Positions 8,253 to 16,595 of a stretch of 64,000 nt of DNA are shown here, piece after piece (within the stretch, counting starts at the first letter, position 1; the number at the start of each line of letters is the position of its first letter). Made by a program: the position numbers and the translations under genes. Source of the stretch: Streptomyces sp. BK239 (lineage in GTDB: Bacteria; Actinomycetota; Actinomycetes; Streptomycetales; Streptomycetaceae); assembly GCF_004217285.1 (NCBI RefSeq), contig NZ_SHKS01000001.1, positions 434,001 to 498,000 of the forward strand, in the 5' to 3' direction. The notes under the pieces were generated by a model that saw only the letters and a list, made by a program, of their open reading frames with translations, was not told where the DNA came from and made no database searches.

Positions 8253-9347
8253 TCAGTCGTCCTCGCGCGGGGGCGCGTCCGCCGGACGCTCCTTCGGGGG
8301 TGCGGAACCGGTGAAGCCGTCGAAACCGCGCCGGACCCGGCCGCCCAGGTTGCCCGCCCCGCCCGCGAGGTCGGTGACCAGCTTCATCAGCGGGTCCTTC
8401 GAGCTCTTGACGTGGTCGGCGTAGTGCGAGGCCGACTCGCGGAAGGAGTCCGAGACCGAGGTGTCCTTGTCCTCGGAGCGGCGCGGGTAGTGACCGTCCA
8501 TGATCCGCTGGTGGTCGCGGGACTCCGCCCACTTCTTCAGCTCGGCGGCGCGCACGGTGGTGAAGGGGTGCGAGCGGGGCAGCACGTTCAGGATCTTCAG
8601 CACGGAGTCGCGCAGGTCGCCGCCCGCCTCGTACTCCTCGGCCTGCTTCAGGAACGCGTCCACGTTCATCTCGTGCAGGTGGTTGCCGCCCGCGATCTTC
8701 ATCAGGCCGCGCATCGAGGCCCGCAGGTCCTGGCCGACCAGCAGCCCGGCGCGGTCCGCGGACAGCTCCGACTTGCGGAACCACTCGCGCAGTGCCGTCA
8801 CGACGGCCATGATCGCGATGTTGCCGAGCGGGATCCAGGCCACCCGCATGGCCAGACTGGTCAGGAACAGCAGGATGGTGCGGTACACGGAGTGGCCGGA
8901 CAGGGCGTGCCCCACCTCGTGGCCGACGACCGCCCGCATCTCCTCCTCGTCGAGCAGCTCGATCAGGCCCGTGGTGACCACGATGATCGGCTCGTCCAGG
9001 CCGATGCACATCGCGTTGGGCTGCGGGTCCTGGGTGACGTACATCGGCGGGACCTTCGGCAGGTCCAGGATGTAACAGGCGTCCCGCAGCATGTCGTTCA
9101 GGTGGGCGAACTGCTCGTCGGACACACGCACCGAGTCGGACAGGAACAGCAGTCTCAGACTCCGCTCGGGCAGCAGCCCGCTGAGCGCCTTGAAGACCGT
9201 GTCGAAGCCGCTCAGCTTGCGCAGCGCGACCAGGGCGGAGCGGTCGGCCGGGTGCTCGTACGCACGCGAGGAGATCCCGGGAAAGCGGGTGCGCTGCCTG
9301 CTCGGCACGTTCGCGCGCCCGGTCTGCTCGTGGCCGTCGTCGGACAT
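8253..9347 (-). CDS. M48-family membrane zinc metalloprotease
   Basis: An HtpX-like endopeptidase of 364 aa. VVGHEVGHAL (about residue 140) gives the HExxH zinc site, and KSELSADRAGLL supplies the downstream Glu ligand. Hydrophobic stretches just after the HExxH (TILLFLTSLAMRVAW, NIAIMAVVTAL) would anchor it in the membrane; the C-terminus is charged and Gly-rich. I start at ATG 9345-9347, which has GGGGA directly upstream; an in-frame ATG at 9359 would add four residues. Probable role: quality control of membrane proteins (family inference). Convergent with the preceding gene. Confidence 0.88.
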   Translation of the reverse strand: MSDDGHEQTGRANVPSRQRTRFPGISSRAYEHPADRSALVALRKLSGFDTVFKALSGLLPERSLRLLFLSDSVRVSDEQFAHLNDMLRDACYILDLPKVPPMYVTQDPQPNAMCIGLDEPIIVVTTGLIELLDEEEMRAVVGHEVGHALSGHSVYRTILLFLTSLAMRVAWIPLGNIAIMAVVTALREWFRKSELSADRAGLLVGQDLRASMRGLMKIAGGNHLHEMNVDAFLKQAEEYEAGGDLRDSVLKILNVLPRSHPFTTVRAAELKKWAESRDHQRIMDGHYPRRSEDKDTSVSDSFRESASHYADHVKSSKDPLMKLVTDLAGGAGNLGGRVRRGFDGFTGSAPPKERPADAPPREDD

Positions 9348-9488
9348 GTCATCCCCCATGTGCGTGTGTATGGGCCCTCGTGTGCGAGGCCTTTACGGAC
9401 CCTTGTGGGGCCCTTTGCGCTCCCGGAGCAGGGCCCAGCCTAGGCGGAGTTACGGTGGACGGGCACCACGCAGAAGGAGACCCGCGCC

Positions 9489-9650
9489 ATGGAGCACAAC
9501 CCCGCAGCAGCCTGGCTCGCCGAGGCCGCCGGCGCCGCCCAGCGGCAGGAGCCGGGCAACCTGCTCCGCGTCGTCCTGGTCGTCATGCTGGTGGGCTGTG
9601 CGCTGACCGCCTGGTTCCTGCTGCGTGGCTACAAGCGGAAGGACGACTGA
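9489..9650 (+). CDS. small single-pass membrane protein (53 aa)
   Basis: The ATG is preceded by a clear ribosome site (GAAGGAG). The product begins MEHNPAAAWLAEAAGAAQRQ, followed by one hydrophobic helix (LLRVVLVVMLVGCALTAWFL) and a basic end RGYKRKDD. Codon use matches the surrounding genes. The topology suggests a cytoplasmic basic tail. Function unknown. Confidence 0.75.
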   Translation: MEHNPAAAWLAEAAGAAQRQEPGNLLRVVLVVMLVGCALTAWFLLRGYKRKDD

Positions 9651-9758
9651 GCGTCCGGGAAGGTTCCCGGGGCGGAGTCGGCGTGAGGGGCGGCGAGCCG
9701 CACGCTTACGATGGGCCGACATCTTTATCCCGCCCACATTGGATAGGTCCTGCCGAAG

Positions 9759-9923
9759 ATGAGCTTCCACAGCGCCGCCGCCCAGTTGGTCACCCTCGCA
9801 GCCGAGGGCGAGGAGAAGGGCGGCAACCACGAGAGCCTGAGCCCGCTGGTCACCGGCGGTTCCGCCTTCCTCATCCTGCTGCTCCTGCTCTGGGTCACCA
9901 CCCGGTTCAACCGCGACCGCTGA
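9759..9923 (+). CDS. small single-pass membrane protein (54 aa)
   Basis: A short gene 80 nt before nadD. Product starts [20 protein letters not shown], then one membrane helix ([16 protein letters not shown]) and ends NRDR. With the 53-aa gene just upstream it forms a pair of tiny membrane proteins. I know of similar small proteins at this place in Streptomyces but no function. Confidence 0.75.
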   Translation: MSFHSAAAQLVTLAAEGEEKGGNHESLSPLVTGGSAFLILLLLLWVTTRFNRDR

Positions 9924-10002
9924 GGTACCCCGTGGCCATACCGGGGCATCCCGGACTCCCGTCGGCCGGCCCCCTCGGGCGGGGCCGGTAGGGTCTGCAC
10001 GC

Positions 10003-10641
10003 ATGGGAGAGCAGGACATGCCTACCGGCCCGGCGCACGGCCCGGCGAAGCGGGGCAGGCGCCGTCTCGGCGTCATGGGCGGAACGTTCGACCCGATCCA
10101 CCACGGGCACCTGGTGGCGGCCAGCGAGGCCGCCGCGCGGTTCCACCTGGACGAGGTCGTGTTCGTCCCGACCGGCGAGCCCTGGCAGAAGAGCCACCGC
10201 AGGGTCTCCCTGGCCGAGGACCGCTACCTGATGACGGTCATCGCGACCGCCGAGAACCCGCAGTTCTCGGTCAGCCGCATCGACATCGACCGGGGCGGGC
10301 CCACCTACACCGTGGACACCCTGCGCGACCTGCGGGCCCTCAACCCCGACACCGACCTCTTCTTCATCACCGGCGCGGACGCCCTGGGTCAGATCCTGAC
10401 CTGGCGGGACAGCGCGGAGCTGTTCTCCCTCGCCCACTTCGTCGGGGTGACCCGGCCGGGTCACAACCTCGCCGACCCCGGGCTCCCCGAAGGGGGCGTC
10501 TCCCTCGTCGAGGTCCCCGCCCTGGCCATCTCCTCCACCGACTGCCGCGTGAGAGTCGCCAAGGGCGACCCCGTCTGGTACCTGGTGCCGGACGGAGTCG
10601 TGCGCTACATCGACAAGCGCGAGCTGTACCGCGGCGAGTGA
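10003..10641 (+). CDS. nadD: nicotinate-nucleotide adenylyltransferase
   Basis: Adenylates nicotinate mononucleotide to deamido-NAD in NAD biosynthesis. The 212 aa contain the nucleotidyltransferase motif [11 protein letters not shown] (residues 26-36) and ISSTDCR near the C-terminus (ISSTxxR of the family). [15 protein letters not shown] is typical of bacterial NadD. A second ATG at 10018 would remove five residues. It starts the nadD-LytR-like-rsfS-phosphatase block usual for Streptomyces. Confidence 0.93.
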   Translation: MGEQDMPTGPAHGPAKRGRRRLGVMGGTFDPIHHGHLVAASEAAARFHLDEVVFVPTGEPWQKSHRRVSLAEDRYLMTVIATAENPQFSVSRIDIDRGGPTYTVDTLRDLRALNPDTDLFFITGADALGQILTWRDSAELFSLAHFVGVTRPGHNLADPGLPEGGVSLVEVPALAISSTDCRVRVAKGDPVWYLVPDGVVRYIDKRELYRGE

Positions 10642-10657
10642 GCCGAGAGGGGTACCG

Positions 10658-12544
10658 GTGAACGACCGATACGACGCGGGAGACGCGGGATACGACGCCG
10701 GCCACGGCGGTGGCCACGGCGCCGGGTACGGCGAGGCCTCGTACGAGCTCGTCGGCTACGACGAGTACGGACAGCCGGTGTACCGGCAGGTCCAGGCGCA
10801 GCCCTACGACCCGTACGCGCAGCGCCCGCAGCAGGACTACGGCTACGACCAGTACGCCTCCGGCGCGCAGCAGCAGACGCACGCCTACGACCCGTACGCC
10901 GCAGGCCCCTACGACACCGGACAGCAGACGCCCGTCTCCGGCTACGACACGGGCCGTCAGACTCCGGTGGCCCACGACCCGTACACCTCCGGGACCACGG
11001 CCCCCTACGACCCGTACGACCCCTACGGGCAGGCCGCGAACAGCGGGCAGCAGCCGCGCGTCACCGAGCAGACCGCCTACATCCCGCACCAGGCCGGCCC
11101 CGCCGGCGACCGCTCGGCTCGCACCGGCCAGGCCGCAGCGCCTGCCTCACCGACCGGGCACCCGCACGCCGAGCCGGCGGCGCAGGAGGCCGCCGGGGCG
11201 TCCGAGGGGCCCGGGGCGGAGGGCGCCGGATCCGGGGAGCGCGGTGGTGACGCGGCCCAAGGCGACTACCGCACCGAGCAGTTCGCGTTCGTGGAGGAGC
11301 CCGACGGCGACTCCGAGGACGTCATCGACTGGCTGAACTTCACCGAGAACCGCACCGAGCGCCGCGAGGAGGCCAAGCGCCGCGCCCGCAGCCGGCTCGT
11401 CGCCCTGGTCGTCGTCCTCGCCCTGGTCGCGGTGGGCGGCGTCGGCTACCTCTGGTACGCCGGGAAGCTCCCCGGCCTGTCGTCGTCCGGGGAGTCCAAG
11501 ACCGGCGCCGCCACCGCCTCCGCCGCGCAGAAGCGCGACGTGGTCGTGGTCCACCTGCACGACACCGGCGGTCAGGGCACCTCCACCGTGCTGCTGGTCG
11601 ACAACACGACCACCGAGAAGGGCACCACGGTGCTGCTGCCCAACTCCCTCGTCGTCACCGCAGACGACGGCACCACGACGACCCTCGCCAAGTCCGTGGA
11701 CGCCGACGGCTCGGCCGGGACGCGCGAGGCGCTGGACACTGTCCTCGGCACCCGGATCCAGGGCACCTGGCGCCTCGACACGCCTTATCTGCAGAACCTC
11801 GTCGACCTCGTCGGCACCATCGAGGTCGACACCGACACCGCCGTGCCCGACCCCACCGCCAAGAAGAAGGGCGCGGCCCCCCTCGTCAACAAGGGTGAGA
11901 ACCAGACCCTCAGCGGCAAGATGGCCGTCGCCTACGCCACCTACCGCGCCGAGGGCGAGGCCCAGAACGCCCAGCTGGAACGCTTCGGCCAGGTGATGCA
12001 GGCGGTGCTGCGCAAGGTGTCCTCCGACGCGCAGGCCGCCACGGTCACCGTCCAGACGCTGGCGCAGATCCTCGACCCCTCGCTGACCGACAAGGACCTC
12101 GGCGCGTTCCTCGCCCGGCTCGCCGACCTCGCCAAGGGCGGCGACTACAAGACCGCCTTGCTGCCCGTGGAGGCCGACGGCACCCTCAGCGCCCAGGCCG
12201 GCGCGAACGTCGTCAAGGACGTCCTCGGCGGCACCGCGAAGAGCCCCGACAAGGACGCCGCCGTCAGCGTCTCCGTCCAGAACGCGAGCGGCCGCACAGC
12301 CGACACCGAGAACGCGCGCGTGGTGCTCCTCAACGGCGGCTTCACCTTCCTGGACGGCGGGAAGCCGTCCGGCACGCAGAGCGCCTCCAAGGTCCTCTAC
12401 GGGAACGACGCCGACAAGGAGAAAGCCGCCGAGGTCGCCAAGACCCTGGGCCTGCCCGCCGGCGCCGTCAAGAAGGGGACCGTCACCGCCAACGCGGACG
12501 TCACCGTCGTCCTCGGCGAGGACTACAAGGCGTCCACCTCGTGA
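10658..12544 (+). CDS. divergent LCP/LytR-like membrane protein with LytR C-terminal domain
   Basis: A 628-aa protein. The first ~230 residues are Tyr/Gly/Gln/Asp-rich and disordered, with repeated YDPYA-type units. One membrane helix (about 244-262) is followed by an extracytoplasmic LytR/CpsA/Psr-like region (RDVVVVHLHDTGGQGTSTVL, then TLSGKMAVAYATYRAEGEAQ) and a LytR_C-like domain (VSVQNASGRTADTENA onward). The usual catalytic Arg/Asp signatures of LCP ligases are absent; LLPNSLVV stands where a Pro-Arg-Asp motif is expected, so enzymatic activity is doubtful. Located 16 nt after nadD and probably co-transcribed. Confidence 0.8.
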   Translation: MNDRYDAGDAGYDAGHGGGHGAGYGEASYELVGYDEYGQPVYRQVQAQPYDPYAQRPQQDYGYDQYASGAQQQTHAYDPYAAGPYDTGQQTPVSGYDTGRQTPVAHDPYTSGTTAPYDPYDPYGQAANSGQQPRVTEQTAYIPHQAGPAGDRSARTGQAAAPASPTGHPHAEPAAQEAAGASEGPGAEGAGSGERGGDAAQGDYRTEQFAFVEEPDGDSEDVIDWLNFTENRTERREEAKRRARSRLVALVVVLALVAVGGVGYLWYAGKLPGLSSSGESKTGAATASAAQKRDVVVVHLHDTGGQGTSTVLLVDNTTTEKGTTVLLPNSLVVTADDGTTTTLAKSVDADGSAGTREALDTVLGTRIQGTWRLDTPYLQNLVDLVGTIEVDTDTAVPDPTAKKKGAAPLVNKGENQTLSGKMAVAYATYRAEGEAQNAQLERFGQVMQAVLRKVSSDAQAATVTVQTLAQILDPSLTDKDLGAFLARLADLAKGGDYKTALLPVEADGTLSAQAGANVVKDVLGGTAKSPDKDAAVSVSVQNASGRTADTENARVVLLNGGFTFLDGGKPSGTQSASKVLYGNDADKEKAAEVAKTLGLPAGAVKKGTVTANADVTVVLGEDYKASTS

Positions 12545-12639
12545 AGCCACCACCCGGCGGGCGGACGTGAAACGGATGGGGCGCCGTCGGCGGTCGTGAG
12601 ACCCTTGAGGTCAAACGACCGCCGACGGAAAGCCGTGTA

Positions 12640-13083
12640 GTGACCGCCACCGACCGCTCTCTCGAACTCATCACCACCGCCGCGCAGGCGGCCGCCGACA
12701 AGCTCGCGCACGACATCATCGCCTACGACGTCAGCGACGTGCTGTCGATCACGGACGCCTTCCTGCTGGCCTCCGCCCCCAACGACCGCCAGGTCAAGTC
12801 GATCGTCGACGAGATCGAGGAGCGGCTGAACAAGGAGCTCGGCGCCAAGCCGGTGCGCCGCGAGGGCGACCGCGAGGCCCGCTGGGTCCTCCTCGACTAC
12901 GTGGACGTCGTCGTCCACGTCCAGCACAGCGAGGAGCGCGTCTTCTACGCCCTGGAGCGGCTGTGGAAGGACTGCCCCGAGCTCGACCTCCCGGAGGACG
13001 CCAAGGCGACCCGCGGCAAGGCCAAGGAGCACGCCGCGCTGAAGGCCGAGGAGGACGCCGCCGCCTTCGGGGACCCGCGATGA
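12640..13083 (+). CDS. rsfS: ribosome silencing factor
   Basis: Binds protein L14 of the large ribosomal subunit and blocks subunit joining in starved cells. The 147-aa protein has the conserved core DVSDVLSITDAFLLAS, NDRQVKSIVDEIEE and WVLLDYVDVVVHV. It carries an extended Lys/Glu-rich C-terminus. GTG start; its stop overlaps the next ATG (ATGA). Confidence 0.93.
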   Translation: MTATDRSLELITTAAQAAADKLAHDIIAYDVSDVLSITDAFLLASAPNDRQVKSIVDEIEERLNKELGAKPVRREGDREARWVLLDYVDVVVHVQHSEERVFYALERLWKDCPELDLPEDAKATRGKAKEHAALKAEEDAAAFGDPR

Positions 13084-13754
13084 GCGCCGACTCCCGGGCC
13101 GCCGCGGGCCGCACGGAGGGCCGGGGCCGCCGGATCATCCTCTGGCGGCACGGCCAGACCGCCTGGAACGTGGAGCGCCGCTTCCAGGGCACGACGGACG
13201 TCCCCCTGACGGAGGAGGGGGTCGCCCAGGCCCGCCGCGCCGCCAGGCTGCTCGCCTCCCTCAAGCCCGACGCGATCGTCGCCTCGGACCTGTCCCGGGC
13301 CGCGAACACGGCGGCCGAGCTCGCCGCGCTCACCGCTCTGGACGTCGCCCACGACGAGGGCCTGCGTGAGACGTACGCGGGCGTGTGGCAGGGCCTGACG
13401 CACGAGGAGATCGTCGCCCGGCACGGTGACGAGTACGCCGCGTGGAAGCGCGGTGAGCCGGTCCGACGCGGCGGCGGCGAACTGGAGACGGAGGTCGCCG
13501 ACCGCGCCGCCCCCGTGGTGCTGCGGCACGCCGAGAAGCTTCCCGAGGACGGCACGCTCGTCGTCGTCAGCCACGGCGGCACGATCCGCACCACCATCGG
13601 CCGGCTCCTCGGTCTGGACGCCCGCGACTGGGAGAGCCTCGGCGGGCTTTCCAACTGCTGCTGGTCCGTCCTGGGCGAGGGAGCCCGCGGCTGGCGCCTG
13701 CTGGAGCACAACGCCGGCACCCTGCCGGAACCGGTGCTCGGCGACGACGACTGA
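13080..13754 (+). CDS. histidine phosphatase family protein (phosphoglycerate mutase-like)
   Basis: A 224-aa acid phosphatase-type enzyme. Seen: IILWRHGQTAWNVERRFQG with the phospho-accepting His in the RHG motif, SDLSRAANTAAELA, the catalytic Glu in RETYAGVWQG, and VVVSHGGTIR with the second catalytic His. The substrate cannot be read from sequence; in this family small-molecule phosphatases are more common than true glycolytic mutases. Its start overlaps the rsfS stop, so the two are coupled. Confidence 0.9.
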   Translation: MSADSRAAAGRTEGRGRRIILWRHGQTAWNVERRFQGTTDVPLTEEGVAQARRAARLLASLKPDAIVASDLSRAANTAAELAALTALDVAHDEGLRETYAGVWQGLTHEEIVARHGDEYAAWKRGEPVRRGGGELETEVADRAAPVVLRHAEKLPEDGTLVVVSHGGTIRTTIGRLLGLDARDWESLGGLSNCCWSVLGEGARGWRLLEHNAGTLPEPVLGDDD

Positions 13755-13803
13755 CCCCTCGGGGCGGCCCGGGGGCCGATTTCACTTTCCGGCAGGTCGC
13801 AGG

Positions 13804-13809
13804 CTAAAG
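13804..13809 (+). promoter_or_regulatory. -10 box of first tRNA-Ala gene
   Basis: TAAAGT lies ~60 nt before the tRNA. TTCACT about 18 nt upstream is a plausible -35 element. Confidence 0.4.
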
Positions 13810-13869
13810 TTCTTCTTGTTCGCACCGCGGAGCGGAGCGAAACACCACGAGGTTCGCCACGTGGAACCA

Positions 13870-13942
13870 GGGGCTATAGCTCAGTTGGTAGAGCGCCTGC
13901 ATGGCATGCAGGAGGTCAGGAGTTCAATTCTCCTTAGCTCCA
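13870..13942 (+). tRNA. tRNA-Ala (anticodon GGC)
   Basis: A 73-nt cloverleaf. The acceptor strands are GGGGCTA and TAGCTCC with discriminator A; the D-arm is in AGCTCAGTTGGTAGAGC; the anticodon stem is CCTGC/GCAGG enclosing ATGGCAT, so the anticodon is GGC; the T-arm holds GTTCAATTC. CCA is not encoded. The copy at 14739-14811 is identical base for base. Confidence 0.96.
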
Positions 13943-13982
13943 CGGTCCGACTCTCTCCGGAGTCGTCGGAGATCGCTTCGAC

Positions 13983-14018
13983 AAGATCCCGTCCCCCGTC
14001 TCGGGGGCGGGATCTTTT
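13983..14018 (+). terminator. intrinsic terminator after first tRNA-Ala
   Basis: A 15-bp stem with one bulged T: AAGATCCCG...CCCCCG pairs with CGGGGGCGGGATCTT around a 3-nt loop, followed by a short T run. Confidence 0.85.
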
Positions 14019-14219
14019 GTCGTCGGCTTGAGTCACTTCGGCTCCGGGAGGCGTATACCTCTGCGAAAGCGCTTCTCACATGCATGTTCGCGCTCGCTGG
14101 GGCGGTCGTGCCGAGGTGCCGTGTCCGGACTGGTACTGAGGCGTCGCTGACCGTATTGGCCCGGCCGTGGCAGAATCAAACGGCCGGAAGGGGGCGCGGC
14201 CCGACGGGAGGGAGTAGCG

Positions 14220-14393
14220 ATGCCTGCGAGCATCCTCGGAGAGGTCGGCCACCTCTGCGGAGCAGCATGGACACGGGAAACGGCCACCCGGCTCAGCTGC
14301 CCTTCCTGTGGTTCCGCTTTCGTCGCCCAGGTCCTCGGGGACAACGGCGGGATCTCCTGCGTGTGTACGGCCTGCCGCCACAGCTGGAGCTGA
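14220..14393 (+). CDS. small zinc-ribbon protein (57 aa)
   Basis: The ATG has a good ribosome site (GGGAGGGAG). The product has five central cysteines arranged CPSC and CVCTAC, which fit a four-ligand zinc ribbon, and ends CRHSWS. It is followed after 3 nt by a second Cys-rich gene. Unknown function; possibly nucleic-acid or protein binding. The pair sits between two identical tRNA-Ala genes. Confidence 0.7.
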   Translation: MPASILGEVGHLCGAAWTRETATRLSCPSCGSAFVAQVLGDNGGISCVCTACRHSWS

Positions 14394-14396
14394 TCG

Positions 14397-14630
14397 ATGG
14401 GTGCACACAGGCGGAAGTGCGACTGGTGCGGCAGCGGCACCCCGATCGTGCGGGACATGGAGCCGGTCAACCCCGACTACCAGTACTGGTGCGAGGAATG
14501 CGCGCGGGCGCTGATCATAAAAGGCGATCCCATCGAGACCTACCGGGAGTTGGAGGGCGAGCCGATCTACGGCCGGCTCCTGGAGGAGCACTGCACCCTC
14601 AAGCGGTTCTACTCGTTCGTGACGGCTTGA
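14397..14630 (+). CDS. small zinc-finger-like protein (77 aa)
   Basis: The product has CDWC near the N-terminus and CEEC about 25 residues later, a likely zinc-binding four-cysteine set, then a helical C-terminus (PIYGRLLEEHCTLKRFYSF). Begins 3 nt after the preceding zinc-ribbon gene, so they are almost surely co-transcribed. Function unknown. Confidence 0.75.
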   Translation: MGAHRRKCDWCGSGTPIVRDMEPVNPDYQYWCEECARALIIKGDPIETYRELEGEPIYGRLLEEHCTLKRFYSFVTA

Positions 14631-14694
14631 GCCGACTTTCCTCGCCAAAGCGGACGGAACGGAAACGATTTGGTGGTCCGCCCCCCGGACCGTG

Positions 14695-14700
14695 TAATGT
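14695..14700 (+). promoter_or_regulatory. -10 box of second tRNA-Ala gene
   Basis: TAATGT, with TTGGTG 19 nt upstream as -35 candidate, lies about 40 nt before the tRNA. Confidence 0.45.
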
Positions 14701-14738
14701 TGGCTTCGCCGCCGGGGAAACCCGCCGGAGCAGAACAA

Positions 14739-14811
14739 GGGGCTATAGCTCAGTTGGTAGAGCGCCTGCATGGCATGCAGGAGGTCAGGAGTTCAATTCT
14801 CCTTAGCTCCA
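14739..14811 (+). tRNA. tRNA-Ala (anticodon GGC), second identical copy
   Basis: Identical over all 73 nt to the gene at 13870-13942, with the same GGC anticodon. The flanks on both sides differ between the copies, so the duplicated unit is only the tRNA itself. It has its own promoter and terminator. Confidence 0.96.
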
Positions 14812-14815
14812 CAGC

Positions 14816-14853
14816 AGATCCCGCCGGATCGAAAAGATCCGGCGGGATCTTTT
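14816..14853 (+). terminator. intrinsic terminator after second tRNA-Ala
   Basis: A perfect 15-bp stem (AGATCCCGCCGGATC with its complement), 5-nt A-rich loop, then TTT. Confidence 0.88.
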
Positions 14854-14931
14854 GCGTTCGCACACCGGCGCGCGTCCGATGCGCCGGCCCACCGCACACG
14901 CGCGTCCCAGTGGGTGTGCCGACGACCCGCA

Positions 14932-14975
14932 CACGCGCGAGGGGCCGCCTGTTTCCAGGCGGCCCCTCGCGCGTG
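14932..14975 (-). terminator. strong hairpin at end of the NuoF-like/cytochrome operon
   Basis: A perfect 20-bp inverted repeat with a TTTC loop, 10 nt beyond the stop of the minus-strand flavoprotein gene. It lacks a U tract on either side, as is common for Streptomyces terminators. It may also stop read-through from the tRNA unit. Confidence 0.75.
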
Positions 14976-14984
14976 CGTACCGCG

Positions 14985-16595
14985 TCAGCGGCCCAGGGCG
15001 CGGCGTCCGCGGCCCTGGGAGAGGACCGGGAGGTTGCGCGAGGGCGCCTGGCCGCGCGTGTCCTCCTCGATGCGTAGGGCCAGCGCCGGGCAGCGCCGCA
15101 CCGCCCGCAGCGCCTTGGCCTCCGCGTAACGCGGCACCTTCGCCTGCGCCACGGTGGGGAAGCCGTCGGCGCCGAGCTGGAAGACCTCCGGGAGGATGTC
15201 CGCGCACAGGCCGTGACCGCGGCACAGGGTCCAGTCCACGAAGATCTTCTGACGGCTGTCGCCGGTGTCCGAGGGCTCCGAACCGCCGGGGAGGCTCGCC
15301 GGGCCCATACCGCCCTCGAAGAGCGGCAGAACGCCCTCCACGGACCGTCCGCAGCCGTTGCCGAGGACGTGCGCCGCGAGGTCGTCCGTGAACGCCTTGA
15401 TCGTCGACTCCAGGAACATCGCGGAGCCGTCCGGGTGCGAGCACGCGCCGCGCCGCTTGACGTTCTTGGCGACCTGCTTGAGGGCCTCCAGGGCGGCCGG
15501 GCCGCCGCCGTTGAGGATGTCCTCCATGCCGCGCGCCGCGGCCGGCAGACCGAGGTAGCAGGGGCCGCACTGTCCGGCGCTCTCCTCGGCCAGCCACTGG
15601 GCCACCCGCAGCGACTCGCCCAGCGGGCAGGTCTCCTGACTGATCGGCAGGATCGCCCCGGCGCCCAGCGCGCCGCCCACGGCGTCCAGGGAGTTGCGGG
15701 AGACGACCGCCTCGTTGACGGTGGCGGCGTCGATCCACTTGCCGTGGTAGCCGCCGGTGAGCACGCCCTGCGGGACCGGCGGGGCGCCCGCCAACTGCAG
15801 GACGTAACGCAAGGGGACGCCGGTGGGGACCTCGATCACCATCGGGCGGGCGACGGCGCCGGACACCGTCAGCATCACGGTGCCGGGCTCGTCGTACAGG
15901 CCGGTGTTGCCGTAGCGCTCGGCGCCGATGCGGGCGGCGATGGCGAGTTGGGCGAAGGTCTCGGCGTTGGACAGCAGCGTGGGGGCGCCGCCGACGCCGT
16001 TCTGCGAGGCGCTGACCTTGCGGCCGGGCGGGATCGCCGGGCCGCCGTCGATGGAGCGGATCACGGAGGCGGCCGCGCCGGTGACCATGCGGATCGGGTT
16101 GCGCTGGACGAACGCCTTCAGCGCCGAGCGGCGGCCGTTGCTCAGGCCGCGCTCGGCGAGGGCGGCCTCCATGGAGCGCTCGGTCGACTCACGGGTGACC
16201 GCCACCACGAGCGTGCGGGCGCCCAGTGCCTCGGCGACGAGCAGCGCGCCGTCCAGGATCAGGTGCGGGGCACGGTTGATCATCACCGTGTCCTTGCGGC
16301 AGGCCGGTTCGTCCTCGCTGCCGTTGACGACGACGACCGGCCGCACGCCCCGCTTGATCGCCGCGTCGGCGACCGAGCGCAGCTTCTTGTGGAAGGGGAA
16401 GCCCGCGCCGCCGCGGCCCTTGAGGTTGATGCGCTCGGAGAGCTGCGCGAGCTTCTCTCCGCCCATGGGTTCGAGCGGCCCGTGCACCTTCAGGTGCATG
16501 GGCAGATCGAGTCTTTCGACAAGGTCGAAACCCGACGTGAGCTGCGGAAGTCCGACGACGCGGACTTCCGGGGTGTCGGGCAGGGCCTCGTTCAC
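14985..16595 (-). CDS. NuoF-like NADH:acceptor oxidoreductase fused to a [3Fe-4S]-type ferredoxin
   Basis: A 536-aa soluble electron-transfer protein. Residues ~55-230 resemble the FMN/NADH domain of complex I subunit NuoF (LKGRGGAGFPFHKKL at 57-71, NGSEDEPACRKDT); an SLBB-like segment follows, then the iron-sulphur region ESAGQCGPCYLG with a later RGACSHPDGS. The canonical ESCGxCxPC motif has Ala in place of its first Cys. The last ~100 residues form a small ferredoxin (CRGHGLCADILPEVF, then RRCPALALRI), with the Cys-x5-Cys and CP of P450-type [3Fe-4S] ferredoxins. The GTG start overlaps the cytochrome gene stop (GTGA), implying a joint complex. Confidence 0.82.
   Translation of the reverse strand: MNEALPDTPEVRVVGLPQLTSGFDLVERLDLPMHLKVHGPLEPMGGEKLAQLSERINLKGRGGAGFPFHKKLRSVADAAIKRGVRPVVVVNGSEDEPACRKDTVMINRAPHLILDGALLVAEALGARTLVVAVTRESTERSMEAALAERGLSNGRRSALKAFVQRNPIRMVTGAAASVIRSIDGGPAIPPGRKVSASQNGVGGAPTLLSNAETFAQLAIAARIGAERYGNTGLYDEPGTVMLTVSGAVARPMVIEVPTGVPLRYVLQLAGAPPVPQGVLTGGYHGKWIDAATVNEAVVSRNSLDAVGGALGAGAILPISQETCPLGESLRVAQWLAEESAGQCGPCYLGLPAAARGMEDILNGGGPAALEALKQVAKNVKRRGACSHPDGSAMFLESTIKAFTDDLAAHVLGNGCGRSVEGVLPLFEGGMGPASLPGGSEPSDTGDSRQKIFVDWTLCRGHGLCADILPEVFQLGADGFPTVAQAKVPRYAEAKALRAVRRCPALALRIEEDTRGQAPSRNLPVLSQGRGRRALGR

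Noticed and set aside
13870..14811. Prophage or integrative element attachment sites at the two tRNA-Ala genes
   Set aside because: No integrase, excisionase or phage gene lies between or beside them; the enclosed DNA is under 900 bp.
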